Shown piece by piece: positions 26,654 through 37,525 of a DNA stretch of 64,000 nucleotides; position 1 is the stretch's first letter, and each line of letters begins with the position of its first letter. Origin of the DNA: Curvibacter sp. PAE-UM (GTDB lineage: Bacteria; Pseudomonadota; Gammaproteobacteria; Burkholderiales; Burkholderiaceae_C). The notes below the pieces were generated by a model, which saw only the letters and a list, made by a program, of their open reading frames with translations, was not told where the DNA came from and did not search any database. The DNA lies in assembly GCF_001432305.1 (NCBI RefSeq), contig NZ_KQ483358.1:2252227-2316226 (forward strand), given 5' to 3'. The position numbers and the translations under genes are program-made.

Positions 26654-27443
26654 CCGTGGTGGTGGGGGCTTCGCCGCCGCTGCCCCCGATGTAGCGGCTT
26701 TGCGGGTAGTTGGTTTGCAGCACACGGCGCGCGTCGTCGCGCAGTTGGGGCAGCTGCAGGGCGTCGTAGGACTGCACCAGGATGTGGAGGGCTTCTTCCA
26801 GCGCCGGCGCATCGCGGTAGTCGGCGATGGCCTGCTGGGCGCGGTTGATGGCTGCCAAATAGGCGCCGCGGCTGAAGTAATAACGTGCCACGTGCACTTC
26901 GTACTTGGCCAGCGAGTTGACGATGTGGGTCATGCGCGCGCGCGCATCGGGCGCGTAGCGCGAGTCGGGGAAACGCGTGACCAGTTCCTTGAAGGAGGCG
27001 AAGGACTCCTTGGCGGCCTGCTGGTCGCGCTCGGCCAGGTCCTGGCGCGTCAGCGAGGAGAACAGGCCCAGGTTCTCGTTGAAGTTGACCACACCCTTGA
27101 AGTAGAGCGCGTAGTCCAGGGCCGGGCTGGCCGGGTGCAGGCGAATGAAGCGGTCCAGCGTGGCGATGGCCTGGGCCGGCTCCTCGTTCTTGTAGTGGGC
27201 GTGGGCCTTTTCAAGCTGGGCCTGCTGCGCCAGCGGCGTGCCGGCGGCGCGGCCTTCGAGTTTTTCGAACAGTCCGATGGCCTTGGTGTACTGCAGGTTG
27301 TAGACCTCCTCGCGCGCTTCCGCGAGGATTTCTTCCGGTGTCATCTTGGCGGTCAGATCGACCGGTTTGGTGGAGCAGCCGGCCAGCAGCGCCGCGGCGG
27401 CCAGGAGCAGGGCGGAGACGACCGATAATTTGGCGCTGGGCAT
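26622..27443 (-). CDS. bamD: Outer membrane protein assembly factor BamD
   Basis: Lipoprotein (273 aa) of the BAM complex that inserts beta-barrel proteins into the outer membrane. The signal peptide ends in the lipobox LLAGC (Cys about 22 residues from the start). Five TPR-like helical pairs follow, including KAHAHYKNEEPAQAIATLDRF and ALYFKGVVNF. ATG 27443 gives the compact signal peptide; an upstream in-frame start (27476) is less likely. The 3' end overlaps the helicase gene by 32 bases on the opposite strand. Only 14 bases separate its start from that of rluD. Confidence 0.94.
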   Translation of the reverse strand: MPSAKLSVVSALLLAAAALLAGCSTKPVDLTAKMTPEEILAEAREEVYNLQYTKAIGLFEKLEGRAAGTPLAQQAQLEKAHAHYKNEEPAQAIATLDRFIRLHPASPALDYALYFKGVVNFNENLGLFSSLTRQDLAERDQQAAKESFASFKELVTRFPDSRYAPDARARMTHIVNSLAKYEVHVARYYFSRGAYLAAINRAQQAIADYRDAPALEEALHILVQSYDALQLPQLRDDARRVLQTNYPQSRYIGGSGGEAPTTTVRQGPWWKLW

Positions 27444-27457
27444 CAGAGGCTTACTCG

Positions 27458-28480
27458 TTGAAACATCAAGAACCAATTATATCGACCGACCCCGTCAGCG
27501 AGGACTTTGACGAGGCGGCCGAAGGGGCTTCCGAGGTCGAGCTGCGGCCCTGGACCATCGGGGTGGACCAGCACGGCCTGCGGCTGGACCGCGCCCTGAG
27601 CGCGCTGGTACCCGAGTTCTCGCGCAGCTACCTGCAGCAGCTGATCGAGGCGGGCGCCGTGACCCAGGGCGAGCTGACCCTGCGCAAGCCGGCGCACAAG
27701 GTGCGGGCCGGCGAGCAGGGTTCGATCGAATTGCGCCCCACGCCGCAGAGCCAGGCTTTCCTGCCCGAGGCCATGGCGCTGGACATCGTGCACGAGGACG
27801 AGCACCTGCTGGTGCTCAACAAACCCGCTGGCCTGGTGGTGCACCCGGCGCCGGGCAACTGGCGCGGCACCCTGCTCAACGGCCTGCTGGCGCACGACGC
27901 CAAGGCGGCGCAGCTGCCGCGTGCCGGCATCGTGCACCGCCTGGACAAGGACACCAGCGGCCTGATGGTGGTGGCGCGCACGCGCACCACCATGGATGCG
28001 CTGGTCAAGCTGATCGCAGCGCGCGAGGTCAGCCGCCAGTACCTGGCGCTGGCGCAGCAGCCCTGGAGCGGCCCGGTGCGGCGCGAGGTGGAGGCCGCCA
28101 TCGGGCGCGACCCGCGCAACCGCCTGCGCATGGCCGTGGTGGACCTGTTGCGCCAGCCGGGCAAACCCGCGAAAACGACCTTCGAGCTGCTGTACAACGC
28201 CGCCCAGGGCTGCTGGCTGCGCTGCACCCTGCACACCGGGCGCACGCACCAGATCCGTGTGCATGCGGCTTCCATCGGTCATCCGCTGCTGGCCGACACC
28301 CTCTACGGCGGCGCGCCGGCCGCCGGCATGTCGCGCCAGGCCCTGCACGCCTGGCGCCTGGCCTTCACCCATCCCGTGAGCGGGCGCGAGCTGGTCTTCA
28401 AGGCCGCCCTGCCGCAGGACATGCGCGAGGCACTGGCCGACTGGGGTGTGGGCTACAATGCCCAGCAGGACGTTCTGTGA
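27458..28480 (+). CDS. rluD: 23S rRNA pseudouridine synthase RluD
   Basis: Pseudouridine synthase (340 aa) that modifies helix 69 of 23S rRNA (positions 1911, 1915, 1917 in E. coli). It has an N-terminal S4 domain (LDRALSALVPEFSRSYLQQLIEAGAV) and a catalytic domain with HRLDKDTSGLMVVA; the aspartate is the nucleophile. It ends with TGRTHQIRVHAASIGHP. The TTG at 27458 is chosen because AGAGG lies 8 bases upstream. The bamD-rluD divergent pair is conserved in proteobacteria. Confidence 0.92.
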   Translation: MKHQEPIISTDPVSEDFDEAAEGASEVELRPWTIGVDQHGLRLDRALSALVPEFSRSYLQQLIEAGAVTQGELTLRKPAHKVRAGEQGSIELRPTPQSQAFLPEAMALDIVHEDEHLLVLNKPAGLVVHPAPGNWRGTLLNGLLAHDAKAAQLPRAGIVHRLDKDTSGLMVVARTRTTMDALVKLIAAREVSRQYLALAQQPWSGPVRREVEAAIGRDPRNRLRMAVVDLLRQPGKPAKTTFELLYNAAQGCWLRCTLHTGRTHQIRVHAASIGHPLLADTLYGGAPAAGMSRQALHAWRLAFTHPVSGRELVFKAALPQDMREALADWGVGYNAQQDVL

Positions 28481-28610
28481 AGAACGTGCCCCGGCCCCGT
28501 GCGACATTCGGGTGCCCCTGGTCCGGGATCGTGATGATCCGCAGGCCGACTCTCCTACCGACCCCTCTCATCCTGCGTTGTGAAGACGCATAGCCCGGAT
28601 TCGAAGAGAC

Positions 28611-29257
<647 letters not shown>

Positions 29258-29261
<4 letters not shown>

Positions 29262-30676
29262 CCGAACAGACGCCTGGCGTGACGCCGCCCGAGCCCGACA
29301 GCGACACGCACGCTCCTGCACCGGTCCAGCCGACCGGGACGGTCGAACCCGGTGAGGAAACCGCCCCTGCGGTTACCGAGGCTGAAGACCGGGCCACCAG
29401 GCCGGCGCCAGCGCGCAAGTCGCCCCCCACGCCGCCCGTCGTCGATGCGGGCCAGCGTTTCGCTGCCGTGATTTCCGGTGAGTTCGATGCCGACGAGGAG
29501 GCGCCCGAGGTCGAAGTGTCGACCAAGCGCGTGCTGGCCCCGCAAGCCGAGACACCCAAGCTGCACAAGGTGCTGGCCCAGGCCGGCATGGGTTCGCGCC
29601 TGGAGATGGAGCAGCTCATCATGGAAGGGCGCATCTCGGTCAACAACGAGCCGGCCCACATCGGCCAGCGCATCCAGTTCGGCGACCAGATCAAGGTCAA
29701 CGGCAAGCCCATCCGGGTGCGCATCGATCCGCCGCCGCCGCGTGTCATCGCTTATCACAAGCCGGTCGGCGAAGTCGTCACGCACGACGATCCGCAGAAC
29801 CGTCCCACCGTGTTTCGCAAGCTGCCCAAGCTGCACCAGGGCAAGTGGCAGTCGGTCGGCCGCCTGGACCTGAACACCGAAGGGCTGCTGCTGTTCACCA
29901 GCTCCGGTGACCTGGCCAACAACCTCATGCACCCGCGTTTCGGCCTGGAGCGCGAGTACGCGGTGCGCGTGCTGGGTGCCCTGAGCAAGGAAGAGAAGCA
30001 GCGGCTGCTGGACGGTGTGCAGCTGGACGATGGCACGGCCCATTTCGGCACGATCGAAGAGGGCGGTGGCGAGGGCTCCAACTGCTGGTACCGCGTCACG
30101 ATTTCCGAGGGGCGCAACCGCGAGGTGCGCCGCATGCTGGAGGCGGTGGGTCATGCCGTCAGCCGCCTGATCCGTATCCGCTACGGCGCCATGGTGCTGC
30201 CGCGCGGCTTGAAGCGTGGCGCCTGGATGGAATTGGACGAAGCCGACATCCGTGGCCTGATGCGCGCGGCCGAGCGTCGCCCGGGCGGCGGTGCCGAAGG
30301 CGCCACGGGCGAGGGCGGCGAACGTCCCCCAGCCCAGGGCAAACCCGGCGGCGGGCGCAACCGGCGGCGTGGCGGCGGTGCGCAAGGGCCGGGACCGCGT
30401 GGCTCCGGCGGCCCCATGGGTGACAAGTCTGGCGGCCCGCGCAAGGGCGGTGGCGGTCAGGGCCAGCAGCAGGGGCGAAACAAGGACCGCAATCCGCGCC
30501 AGGGCGGCGGCGGGGATGGCCAGCCCGACCCGATGAAAACCTCCTTCGGCTACATCGGTGCCGACAGCTTCACGCGCCAGCGCCAGGAGCCGCGTCGAGG
30601 CGGCGGTGGGGGTGGCAATGGCGGCGGTGGTGGCAACGGCGGGGCGCGCCGCGGTGGTCGCGGGGGCGGACGCTGA
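29258..30676 (+). CDS. rluB: 23S rRNA pseudouridine synthase RluB with long Gly/Arg tail
   Basis: RluB-family synthase (472 aa) for the peptidyl-transferase region of 23S rRNA (E. coli position 2605). A disordered acidic/proline-rich N-terminus (1-95) precedes the S4 domain (KLHKVLAQAGMGSRLEMEQLI) and catalytic domain (VGRLDLNTEGLLLF, nucleophile Asp204). From about residue 335 the last 135 residues are almost only Gly, Arg, Gln and Pro, an RGG-like RNA-binding tail that the E. coli enzyme largely lacks. It is translationally coupled to scpB. Confidence 0.93.
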
Positions 30677-30685
30677 AAGCGTCCG

Positions 30686-30706
30686 GCCGGGGCGGATCGC
30701 CCCGGC
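30686..30706 (+). terminator. Strong G/C hairpin after rluB
   Basis: A perfect 9-bp stem GCCGGGGCG/CGCCCCGGC with loop GAT lies 9 bases after the rluB stop. No T-run follows, so it may be a weak terminator or an mRNA 3'-end stabiliser. Confidence 0.45.
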
Positions 30707-30730
30707 ACCCTAAGTGTCACTGACACCGGT

Positions 30731-30736
30731 TAAAAT
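30731..30736 (+). promoter_or_regulatory. -10 element before ndk
   Basis: TAAAAT preceded by GGT, 59 bases upstream of the ndk start. A GTGTCA-C-TGACAC palindrome (30714-30726) lies immediately upstream and overlaps the spacer region. The same GGTAAAAT pattern precedes hisZ. Confidence 0.5.
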
Positions 30737-30795
30737 ACAGGGCTTTGCCCATGGTGGGGCAGAAACCCATTTCATAAACAGACTCAGGAACTCAC

Positions 30796-31221
30796 ATGGC
30801 TATCCAGCGCACCTTCTCCATCATCAAGCCCGACGCCGTTGCCAAGAACGTCATCGGCCAGATCTACGCCCGCTTCGAAGGCGCCGGCCTGAAGGTCATC
30901 GCCGCCCGCATGGCCCACCTGTCGCGTGCTGACGCCGAGGCTTTCTACGCCGTGCACAAGGCCCGCCCCTTCTTCAAGGACCTGGTCGACTTCATGATCT
31001 CCGGCCCGGTGATGCTCCAGGTGCTCGAAGGCGAGAACGCCATCCAGAAGAACCGTGACCTGATGGGCGCCACCGATCCCAAGAAGGCCGACAAGGGCAC
31101 CATCCGCGCCGACTTCGCCGACAGCATCGACGCCAACGCCGTGCACGGCTCCGACGCCCCCGAAACTGCCGCCGTGGAGATCGCCTTCTTCTTCGCCGGC
31201 ATGAACATCCACAGCCGCTGA
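30796..31221 (+). CDS. ndk: Nucleoside diphosphate kinase
   Basis: Enzyme (141 aa, full length) that transfers phosphate from ATP to other nucleoside diphosphates through a phosphohistidine. The active site [10 protein letters not shown] holds the catalytic His (about 117). The N-terminus [14 protein letters not shown] and the stretch [11 protein letters not shown] are diagnostic. It is preceded by CAGGAA at good spacing. First gene of the long housekeeping run to position 47505; ndk-rlmN-pilW is a conserved order. Confidence 0.97.
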   Translation: MAIQRTFSIIKPDAVAKNVIGQIYARFEGAGLKVIAARMAHLSRADAEAFYAVHKARPFFKDLVDFMISGPVMLQVLEGENAIQKNRDLMGATDPKKADKGTIRADFADSIDANAVHGSDAPETAAVEIAFFFAGMNIHSR

Positions 31222-31241
31222 AAGGCGGATGTAACGATGCA

Positions 31242-32387
31242 ATGACGGCCAACCTGCTCGACTTCGACCTCGACGGTTTGGCCGCCTTTTGCGAGCGGCT
31301 GGGTGAAAAGCGCTTTCGCGCCACCCAGCTGTTCCGCTGGATCCACCAGAAAGGTGCTTCCAGCTTTGACCAGATGAGCGATCTGGCCAAGTCCCTGCGC
31401 GAGAAGCTCGCCACCACGGCGCGCATCCAGGGCCTGGAAGTCATCTCCCAGCAGATCTCCGCCGACGGCACCATCAAGTGGCTGTTCGATGTCGGTGACG
31501 GCAATGCCGTCGAATCCGTATTCATTCCCGAGGACGACCGTGGCACGCTGTGCGTCTCCTCGCAGGCCGGTTGCGCCGTGGGCTGCCGTTTCTGCTCCAC
31601 CGGCCACCAGGGTTTCAGCCGCAACCTGAGCACCGGCGAGATCGTCGCCCAGCTCTGGTTTGCCGAGTTTTTCCTGCGCCAGCACCTCAAGCGCTCCGAC
31701 CGTGTCATCACCAATGTGGTGATGATGGGCATGGGCGAGCCGCTGCAGAACTACAACGAACTGATCCCGGCGCTGCGTGTGATGCTGGACGACCACGGCT
31801 ACGGCCTGTCGCGCCGCCGCCTGACGGTTTCCACCTCGGGCGTGGTGCCCATGATGGATCGCCTGGCCCAGGACTGCCCGGTGGCGCTGGCCGTCTCGCT
31901 GCACGCGCCCAACGACGAATTGCGCGACAACCTGGTGCCGCTGAACCGCAAGTACCCCATCGCCGAGCTGATGGACGCCTGCAACCGCTACCTGGCGCAT
32001 GCGCCGCGCGACTTCATCACCTTCGAGTACTGCATGCTCGATGGCGTGAACGACCTGCCCGAGCATGCCCGCCAGCTGGTCGAGCTGGTGCGCCGGCACG
32101 CCACTGGCGGGGGCTGGGGCAAGTTCAACCTGATCCCCTTCAATCCCTTCCCGGCTTCGGGTCTGAAACGCTCACCTAACGAGCGCGTGCAGGCCTTCGC
32201 CAAAATCCTGTTGGATGCTGGTATCGTCACGACTGTGCGCAAGACGCGCGGTGACGATATCGACGCCGCCTGCGGCCAGCTGGCCGGCGATGTCAAGGAT
32301 CGCACCGGGGTGGAGGAGCGCATGGCGCGCCAGCGCAAGCTGCTGCAACCCATGCAGACCCTGCAGAGTCAATCCAAGGAGGTTTGA
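31242..32387 (+). CDS. rlmN: 23S rRNA (adenine2503-C2)/tRNA methyltransferase
   Basis: Radical SAM enzyme (381 aa) that methylates C2 of A2503 in 23S rRNA and A37 in some tRNAs. The cluster motif CxxxCxxC appears as CAVGCRFC (about residues 106-113). [12 protein letters not shown] and the late cysteine in [11 protein letters not shown], which carries the transient methyl group, are both present. ATG 31242 follows ndk by 20 bases. Confidence 0.97.
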   Translation: MTANLLDFDLDGLAAFCERLGEKRFRATQLFRWIHQKGASSFDQMSDLAKSLREKLATTARIQGLEVISQQISADGTIKWLFDVGDGNAVESVFIPEDDRGTLCVSSQAGCAVGCRFCSTGHQGFSRNLSTGEIVAQLWFAEFFLRQHLKRSDRVITNVVMMGMGEPLQNYNELIPALRVMLDDHGYGLSRRRLTVSTSGVVPMMDRLAQDCPVALAVSLHAPNDELRDNLVPLNRKYPIAELMDACNRYLAHAPRDFITFEYCMLDGVNDLPEHARQLVELVRRHATGGGWGKFNLIPFNPFPASGLKRSPNERVQAFAKILLDAGIVTTVRKTRGDDIDAACGQLAGDVKDRTGVEERMARQRKLLQPMQTLQSQSKEV

Positions 32388-32390
32388 GGC

Positions 32391-33218
32391 ATGAATGTGA
32401 CTGATGTGATGCGCGACCATGGCCATGGCCGTCGGTGGTTGCTGGCCGCCTGTCTGGCGCTGGTGGCCCTGACGGGGCTGTCCGGCTGTGCCAGCGGCGC
32501 TCCCGGCAGCGGCGAGGACATCGTCACCGATTCCGACGAACCGGCGATCCGCAAACGCGCCCGTACCCGCCTGCAACTGGCCAGCGGCTACTTCGAGCAG
32601 GGCCAGACCACCGTGGCGCTCGACGAGGTCAAGCAGGCCCTCACCATCGACCCCGACTTTCCGGATGCCTACAACCTGCGCGGCCTGATCTACCTGCGCC
32701 TCAACGACATGCGAATGGCCGAAGAGAGCTTCCGCCGCGCCCTGGCCATCAGCCCGAACAGCGCCGACGTGCTGCACAACTACGGCTGGATGCTGTGCCA
32801 GCAGGGCAAATACACCGAGTCCGTGCAGGCCTTCACCCAGGCCCTGGCCAACCCCACCTACGGGGGCCGCGCCAAGACCTGGCTGGCCAAGGGGGTGTGC
32901 CAGATCAAGGCGGGTCGGCCGCTCGATGCCGAGCAGAGCCTGGTCAAGTCCTACGAGCTCGACGCCGGCAATCCGGTGACCGGCTACAACCTGGCCACGG
33001 TGCTTTACCAGCGCGGTGACGCTGCGCGCGCGCAGTTCTACATCCGGCGCATCAACAACAGCGAACTGGCCAATGCCGAGACGCTCTGGCTAGGCATCAA
33101 GGTCGAGCAGCGCATGGGCAACCGTGTGGCGCGCGACCAGCTGGTGACCCAGCTGCGCAGCCGTTATCCGAGATCGCGTGAACTGGGTTCTTTTGAGCGG
33201 GGAGCATTCAATGAGTGA
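32391..33218 (+). CDS. pilW: Type IV pilus biogenesis lipoprotein PilW/PilF
   Basis: TPR lipoprotein (275 aa) that helps the PilQ secretin assemble in the outer membrane. The signal peptide ends in LSGC (about residue 32). At least five TPR units follow, with ASGYFEQGQTTVALDEVKQALTIDPD and DAYNLRGLIYLRLND typical. An AAGGAGG sequence lies inside the end of rlmN, 8 bases before ATG 32391, so translation is probably coupled. The gene overlaps rodZ by 8 bases. Confidence 0.92.
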   Translation: MNVTDVMRDHGHGRRWLLAACLALVALTGLSGCASGAPGSGEDIVTDSDEPAIRKRARTRLQLASGYFEQGQTTVALDEVKQALTIDPDFPDAYNLRGLIYLRLNDMRMAEESFRRALAISPNSADVLHNYGWMLCQQGKYTESVQAFTQALANPTYGGRAKTWLAKGVCQIKAGRPLDAEQSLVKSYELDAGNPVTGYNLATVLYQRGDAARAQFYIRRINNSELANAETLWLGIKVEQRMGNRVARDQLVTQLRSRYPRSRELGSFERGAFNE

Positions 33219-34233
33219 TGAGGTCGTCGGCAGCAGCGCGCCGGTAGCAGACACGCCGGCGGTCGAGCCGGTCGCAGCGGTACCACAGGCCACGGCCGGC
33301 CAACTGCTGCGCCAGGCGCGCGAGGCCGCGGGCATTGACCTGTCGCCTCTGGCGATGGCGCTGAAAGTGTCGGTCAAGAAACTGGAGGCACTGGAGGCCG
33401 ATCGCCTCGACCTCTTGCCCGATGCGGTGTTCGTGCGGGCTCTGGCATCCAGTGTGTGCCGCGCGCTCAAGATCGACGCGGCCCCCGTGCTGGCTCAATT
33501 GCCGCAATCCAAGGTGCCCCGCCTGGACTACGACGAGCCTGGCCTGAACACGCCTTTCCACACGCCGGGGGATGTGGCCAAGACGCCCTTCCTCGACCGC
33601 CTCTCGCGTCCCATGGTGCTGGCCGCGTTGGCCGTGCTGCTGGGCGCCCTGGTCCTGATCTTCTTCCCGTCGACCGAGCAGCGTGCCGAGATTGGTGCCA
33701 TCGTGACCCGTGCCCCTGGGCCGGCAAGCGAGCAAGCGGAGCCGGCACCTGAGCCCGTGGCTGCTGCTGCGCCAGCTCAGGCCCCGGCCCCGGCCCCGGC
33801 CCCGGCCAGAGCGGTGGTGCCGGTGCGTGAGGTCAGCCCGGCTCCGGTGGCCCCGCCTGCCGTGCCGCCGGTCAAGGCGACCAAAGTCGCCGAGGCTGCC
33901 GCCCCCGCGGCACGCGCCGAGACGCCGGTGCTGGCCCCCGCGCCGGTCGCCGCCGTCACGCCGGAGCTGAGCGCCGTGCGCAAGAAGCTGGCGAGTTCCG
34001 GTGTCGTGATCTTCAAGACCAGCGGCCCCTCCTGGATCGAGGTGACCGACGGCAAGGGCGCCATCCAGCTCAGCCGCCTGGTGGAGCCGGGCGAGCCGGT
34101 CGGTGCCTCCGGCCCGCTGCCGCTGAACGTGACCATCGGCCGCGCCGACGTCACCGAGGTGCAGGTGCGTGGCAAGCCTTTTCCGCTCGCTGACGTCACC
34201 CGCGGTGGTGTGGCCCGATTCGAGGTGAAGTAG
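33211..34233 (+). CDS. rodZ: RodZ-like cell-shape protein (HTH, membrane, DUF4115)
   Basis: A 340-aa bitopic protein. The cytosolic helix-turn-helix ([33 protein letters not shown], about residues 28-62) binds MreB in RodZ proteins. A single transmembrane helix ([19 protein letters not shown], about 130-148) is followed by a periplasmic linker of Ala-Pro repeats and a C-terminal DUF4115 beta domain ([22 protein letters not shown]). ATG 33211 is supported by GGAG and by its overlap with pilW. The pilW-rodZ-ispG order is conserved. Confidence 0.9.
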   Translation: MSDEVVGSSAPVADTPAVEPVAAVPQATAGQLLRQAREAAGIDLSPLAMALKVSVKKLEALEADRLDLLPDAVFVRALASSVCRALKIDAAPVLAQLPQSKVPRLDYDEPGLNTPFHTPGDVAKTPFLDRLSRPMVLAALAVLLGALVLIFFPSTEQRAEIGAIVTRAPGPASEQAEPAPEPVAAAAPAQAPAPAPAPARAVVPVREVSPAPVAPPAVPPVKATKVAEAAAPAARAETPVLAPAPVAAVTPELSAVRKKLASSGVVIFKTSGPSWIEVTDGKGAIQLSRLVEPGEPVGASGPLPLNVTIGRADVTEVQVRGKPFPLADVTRGGVARFEVK

Positions 34234-35513
34234 TGCAGAACGTGGGCCCGATCGATCAGGCCGCGCCGCGCGCGCGGCGTTCGCGCCAGGCCCGGGTGGC
34301 CTGGGGCGACAACGTCGTCACCGTGGGCGGCGACGCGCCGGTGCGTGTGCAGTCCATGACCAACACCGACACGGTGGATGTCATCGGCACCGCCATCCAG
34401 GTCAAGGAACTGGCCCAGGCCGGCTCCGAGCTGGTGCGCATCACGGTCAACACGCCCGAGGCCGCGCAGGCCGTGCCGCACATCCGCGAGCAGCTCGACC
34501 GCATGGGCATCGCCGTGCCGCTGATTGGCGATTTCCATTACAACGGCCACACCCTGCTGAGCCAGTACCCGGCCTGTGCCGAGACCCTGTCCAAGTACCG
34601 CATCAACCCCGGCAACGTGGGCAAGGGCGACAAACGCGACCGCCAGTTCGGCCAGATGATCGAGGCTGCGCTCAAGTGGAACAAACCCGTGCGCATCGGC
34701 GTGAACTGGGGCAGCCTGGACCAGGAGTTGCTGGCCGGACTGATGGACGAGAACAGCCGCCGCGCCCAACCCTGGGACGCCAAGGCCGTGATGTACGAGG
34801 CGCTGATCACCTCGGCCATCGACTCTGCGCGTTTTGCCCAGGAGCTGGGCATGCCGGCCGAGCAGATCCTGCTCTCCTGCAAGGTCAGCGGCGTGCAAGA
34901 CCTGATTTCCGTCTACCGTGAGCTGGCCAAACGCTGCGACTACCCGCTGCACCTGGGCCTGACCGAGGCCGGCATGGGCACCAAGGGCACGGTGGCCTCG
35001 GCCACCGCCCTGTCCATCCTGCTGCAGGAGGGCATAGGCGACACCATCCGTGTGTCGCTCACCCCGCAGCCGGGTGAATCGCGCACGCAGGAGGTGGTGA
35101 TCGCCTCCGAGATCCTGCAGGCCCTGGGCCTGCGCATCTTCGTGCCCAGTGTCACGGCCTGCCCGGGTTGCGGGCGCACCACCAGCACCACCTTCCAGGA
35201 ACTGGCCAAGCAGATCGACGACTTCCTGCGTTTGCAGATGCCGGTGTGGCGCAAGCAGTACCCGGGCGTGGAAGCGCTCAAGGTGGCCGTCATGGGCTGC
35301 ATCGTCAATGGGCCGGGCGAGAGCAAACATGCCGACATCGGCATCAGCCTGCCGGGCACGGGCGAGGCGCCGGCAGCGCCGGTGTTCATCGACGGCGAGA
35401 AGCGCCTGACCTTGCGCGGCGAGGGCATTGCCCAGGAATTCCAGAAGATCGTCGAAACCTATATCGAGAACCGTTTCGGCGCGCATCAGAAGACCGTCGC
35501 CGAGACGGTCTGA
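34233..35513 (+). CDS. ispG: 4-hydroxy-3-methylbut-2-enyl diphosphate synthase
   Basis: Iron-sulfur enzyme (426 aa) of the methylerythritol phosphate pathway for isoprenoids. It reduces MEcPP to HMBPP. The TIM barrel N-terminus contains [11 protein letters not shown]. The 4Fe-4S ligands lie in CPGCGRTTS and GCIVNGPGE, near the C-terminus. The start is a GTG whose first base is the last base of the rodZ stop, showing tight coupling. Confidence 0.96.
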   Translation: MQNVGPIDQAAPRARRSRQARVAWGDNVVTVGGDAPVRVQSMTNTDTVDVIGTAIQVKELAQAGSELVRITVNTPEAAQAVPHIREQLDRMGIAVPLIGDFHYNGHTLLSQYPACAETLSKYRINPGNVGKGDKRDRQFGQMIEAALKWNKPVRIGVNWGSLDQELLAGLMDENSRRAQPWDAKAVMYEALITSAIDSARFAQELGMPAEQILLSCKVSGVQDLISVYRELAKRCDYPLHLGLTEAGMGTKGTVASATALSILLQEGIGDTIRVSLTPQPGESRTQEVVIASEILQALGLRIFVPSVTACPGCGRTTSTTFQELAKQIDDFLRLQMPVWRKQYPGVEALKVAVMGCIVNGPGESKHADIGISLPGTGEAPAAPVFIDGEKRLTLRGEGIAQEFQKIVETYIENRFGAHQKTVAETV

Positions 35514-35536
35514 ACCACACGAAGAGTAAAGAGAAC

Positions 35537-36835
35537 ATGGCATCCAAGCCAGAGAAACTGCTTGCCGTCAAAGGCATGAACGACATCCTGCCGCCGGACT
35601 CGGCGCGCTGGGAGTGGTTCGAGGAACAGGTGCGTGCGCTGATGGCGCGTTTTGCCTACCGCAACATCCGCACGCCCATCGTCGAGCCCACGCCCCTGTT
35701 CGTGCGCGGCCTGGGCGAGGTGACCGACATCGTCGAGAAGGAGATGTACTCCTTCGAAGACCGCTTGAACGGCGAGCAGCTCACGCTGCGCCCCGAGTGC
35801 ACGGCCGGCGTGGTGCGTGCCGTGGTGGAGCACAACATGCTCTACGAAGGCGGCAAGCGCCTGTACTACATGGGCCCCATGTTCCGGCACGAGCGCCCGC
35901 AACGCGGCCGTTACCGCCAGTTCCACCAGATCGGGGCCGAGGCCCTGGGTTTTGCCGGTGCAGAGGTGGACGCCGAGATGATCCTGCTGGCCGACGCGCT
36001 GTGGAAGGTGCTGGGCCTGAATGATGTGCGGCTGGAACTCAACAGCCTGGGCCAGCCCGAGGAGCGCAAGCTGCACCGCGCGGCGCTGATCAGCTATTTC
36101 GAACAGCACGCCGAGCAGCTCGACGAAGACGCCAAGCGCCGCCTGCACAGCAACCCGCTGCGCATCCTGGACACCAAGAACCCGGCCATGCAGGCCCTGG
36201 TGGAGGCCGCGCCCAAACTGATCGACTTCCTGGGCGAAGCCTCGCTGGCCCACTTCAACCAGGTGCGTGCCATCCTGGACGCCAGCGGCGTGGCCTACAG
36301 CATCAACCCGCGCCTGGTGCGCGGCATGGACTACTACAACCTCACGGTCTTCGAGTTCATCACCACGCGCCTGGGCTCGCAGGGCACCATCTGCGGTGGC
36401 GGCCGTTACGACTACCTCATCGAGCAGATCGGCGGTAAGCCGGCACCGGCCGTGGGCTGGGCCCTGGGTGTGGAGCGGGTGCTGGAACTGCTGAAAGAGC
36501 AGGGCGCCGACCATCCCCAGCCCGTGCCCGACGCCTACGCCATCATTCCGGATGCTGCTGCTTTGCCGCAGGCCATGCCCGTGCTGCAGACGGTGCGCGC
36601 CGCCGGACTGAGCGTGTTGATGCACGCCGGTACGGGCGAGGGCATGGGCAGCATGAAATCGCAGTTCAAGAAGGCGGACGCCAGCGGCGCGTCTTATGCG
36701 CTGATCTTCGGCGCCGATGAACTGGCCCGTGGCGAAGTCACCGTCAAGGCGCTGCGCGACGGCGCCGGCGCACAGACCTGCCATCCCCTGGCGCAGGCGG
36801 CCGAATGGGCCCCCCGCCTACAATCCCGCACTTGA
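35537..36835 (+). CDS. hisS: Histidyl-tRNA synthetase
   Basis: Class II synthetase (432 aa) that charges tRNA-His. Motif 1 region [17 protein letters not shown], motif 2 [22 protein letters not shown] and the HisRS-specific [15 protein letters not shown] are present. The C-terminal anticodon-binding domain starts at about residue 330. ATG 35537 lies 23 bases after ispG. Confidence 0.97.
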   Translation: MASKPEKLLAVKGMNDILPPDSARWEWFEEQVRALMARFAYRNIRTPIVEPTPLFVRGLGEVTDIVEKEMYSFEDRLNGEQLTLRPECTAGVVRAVVEHNMLYEGGKRLYYMGPMFRHERPQRGRYRQFHQIGAEALGFAGAEVDAEMILLADALWKVLGLNDVRLELNSLGQPEERKLHRAALISYFEQHAEQLDEDAKRRLHSNPLRILDTKNPAMQALVEAAPKLIDFLGEASLAHFNQVRAILDASGVAYSINPRLVRGMDYYNLTVFEFITTRLGSQGTICGGGRYDYLIEQIGGKPAPAVGWALGVERVLELLKEQGADHPQPVPDAYAIIPDAAALPQAMPVLQTVRAAGLSVLMHAGTGEGMGSMKSQFKKADASGASYALIFGADELARGEVTVKALRDGAGAQTCHPLAQAAEWAPRLQSRT

Positions 36836-36862
36836 TCTCCGCACCTGATCTGAAGAATCCTC

Positions 36863-37525
36863 ATGGCACACCTCGACCTCGAAGAACAAGAGCAGCTTGA
36901 CCAGCTCAAGCAATTCTGGAAACAGTACGGCGGCCTCATCAGCTGGGCGCTGATCGTGCTGCTGGGTATCTACGCCGGCTGGAACGGCTGGCAGTACTGG
37001 CAGCGCAAGCAGGCAGTGCAGGCCACGGCCCTCTACGAAGAGGTCGAGCGCATTGCCGCCAGTGGCGATGGCGCGCGCCTGGACCGCGCCCTGGGCGACA
37101 TGAAGGACAAGTTCGCCGGCACCGCACAAGCACAACAGGCGGGCCTGCTGACTGCGGCTGTGCATGCCTCGGCCGGCCGCAACGACGCGGCCCGCGCGGC
37201 CCTGTCATGGGTGGCCGAGCAATCGGGCGACGAAGGCTACAAGGCCGTGGCGCGCCTGCGCCTGGCCGGCCTGCTGCTCGATGCCAAGTCCTACGACGAG
37301 GCGCTCAAGCAACTGGCAGACAGCTTCCCGGCCGGTTTCGCGGCCCTGGCGGCCGATCGCCGCGGCGACGTCTACCTGGCCCAGGGCAAGAAGGCCGAGG
37401 CGGCTGCCGAATACCAGAAGGCCTGGGCAGGCCTGGAGCCCGGCAGCAGCTACCGCAATGTGGTCGACGTCAAACTGGCTTCCCTGGGGCTGGCGCCCGC
37501 AGCGACGGCCGGGGAGAAGAAGTGA
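36863..37525 (+). CDS. YfgM-like TPR membrane protein
   Basis: A 220-aa protein with a short cytosolic N-terminus (DLEEQEQLDQLKQFWKQYG), one transmembrane helix (ISWALIVLLGIYAGWNGW, residues 25-42) and a periplasmic TPR-like helical domain. In E. coli YfgM associates with SecYEG and the chaperone PpiD. It lies between hisS and bamB, as in E. coli. The stop overlaps the bamB GTG start. Confidence 0.9.
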   Translation: MAHLDLEEQEQLDQLKQFWKQYGGLISWALIVLLGIYAGWNGWQYWQRKQAVQATALYEEVERIAASGDGARLDRALGDMKDKFAGTAQAQQAGLLTAAVHASAGRNDAARAALSWVAEQSGDEGYKAVARLRLAGLLLDAKSYDEALKQLADSFPAGFAALAADRRGDVYLAQGKKAEAAAEYQKAWAGLEPGSSYRNVVDVKLASLGLAPAATAGEKK

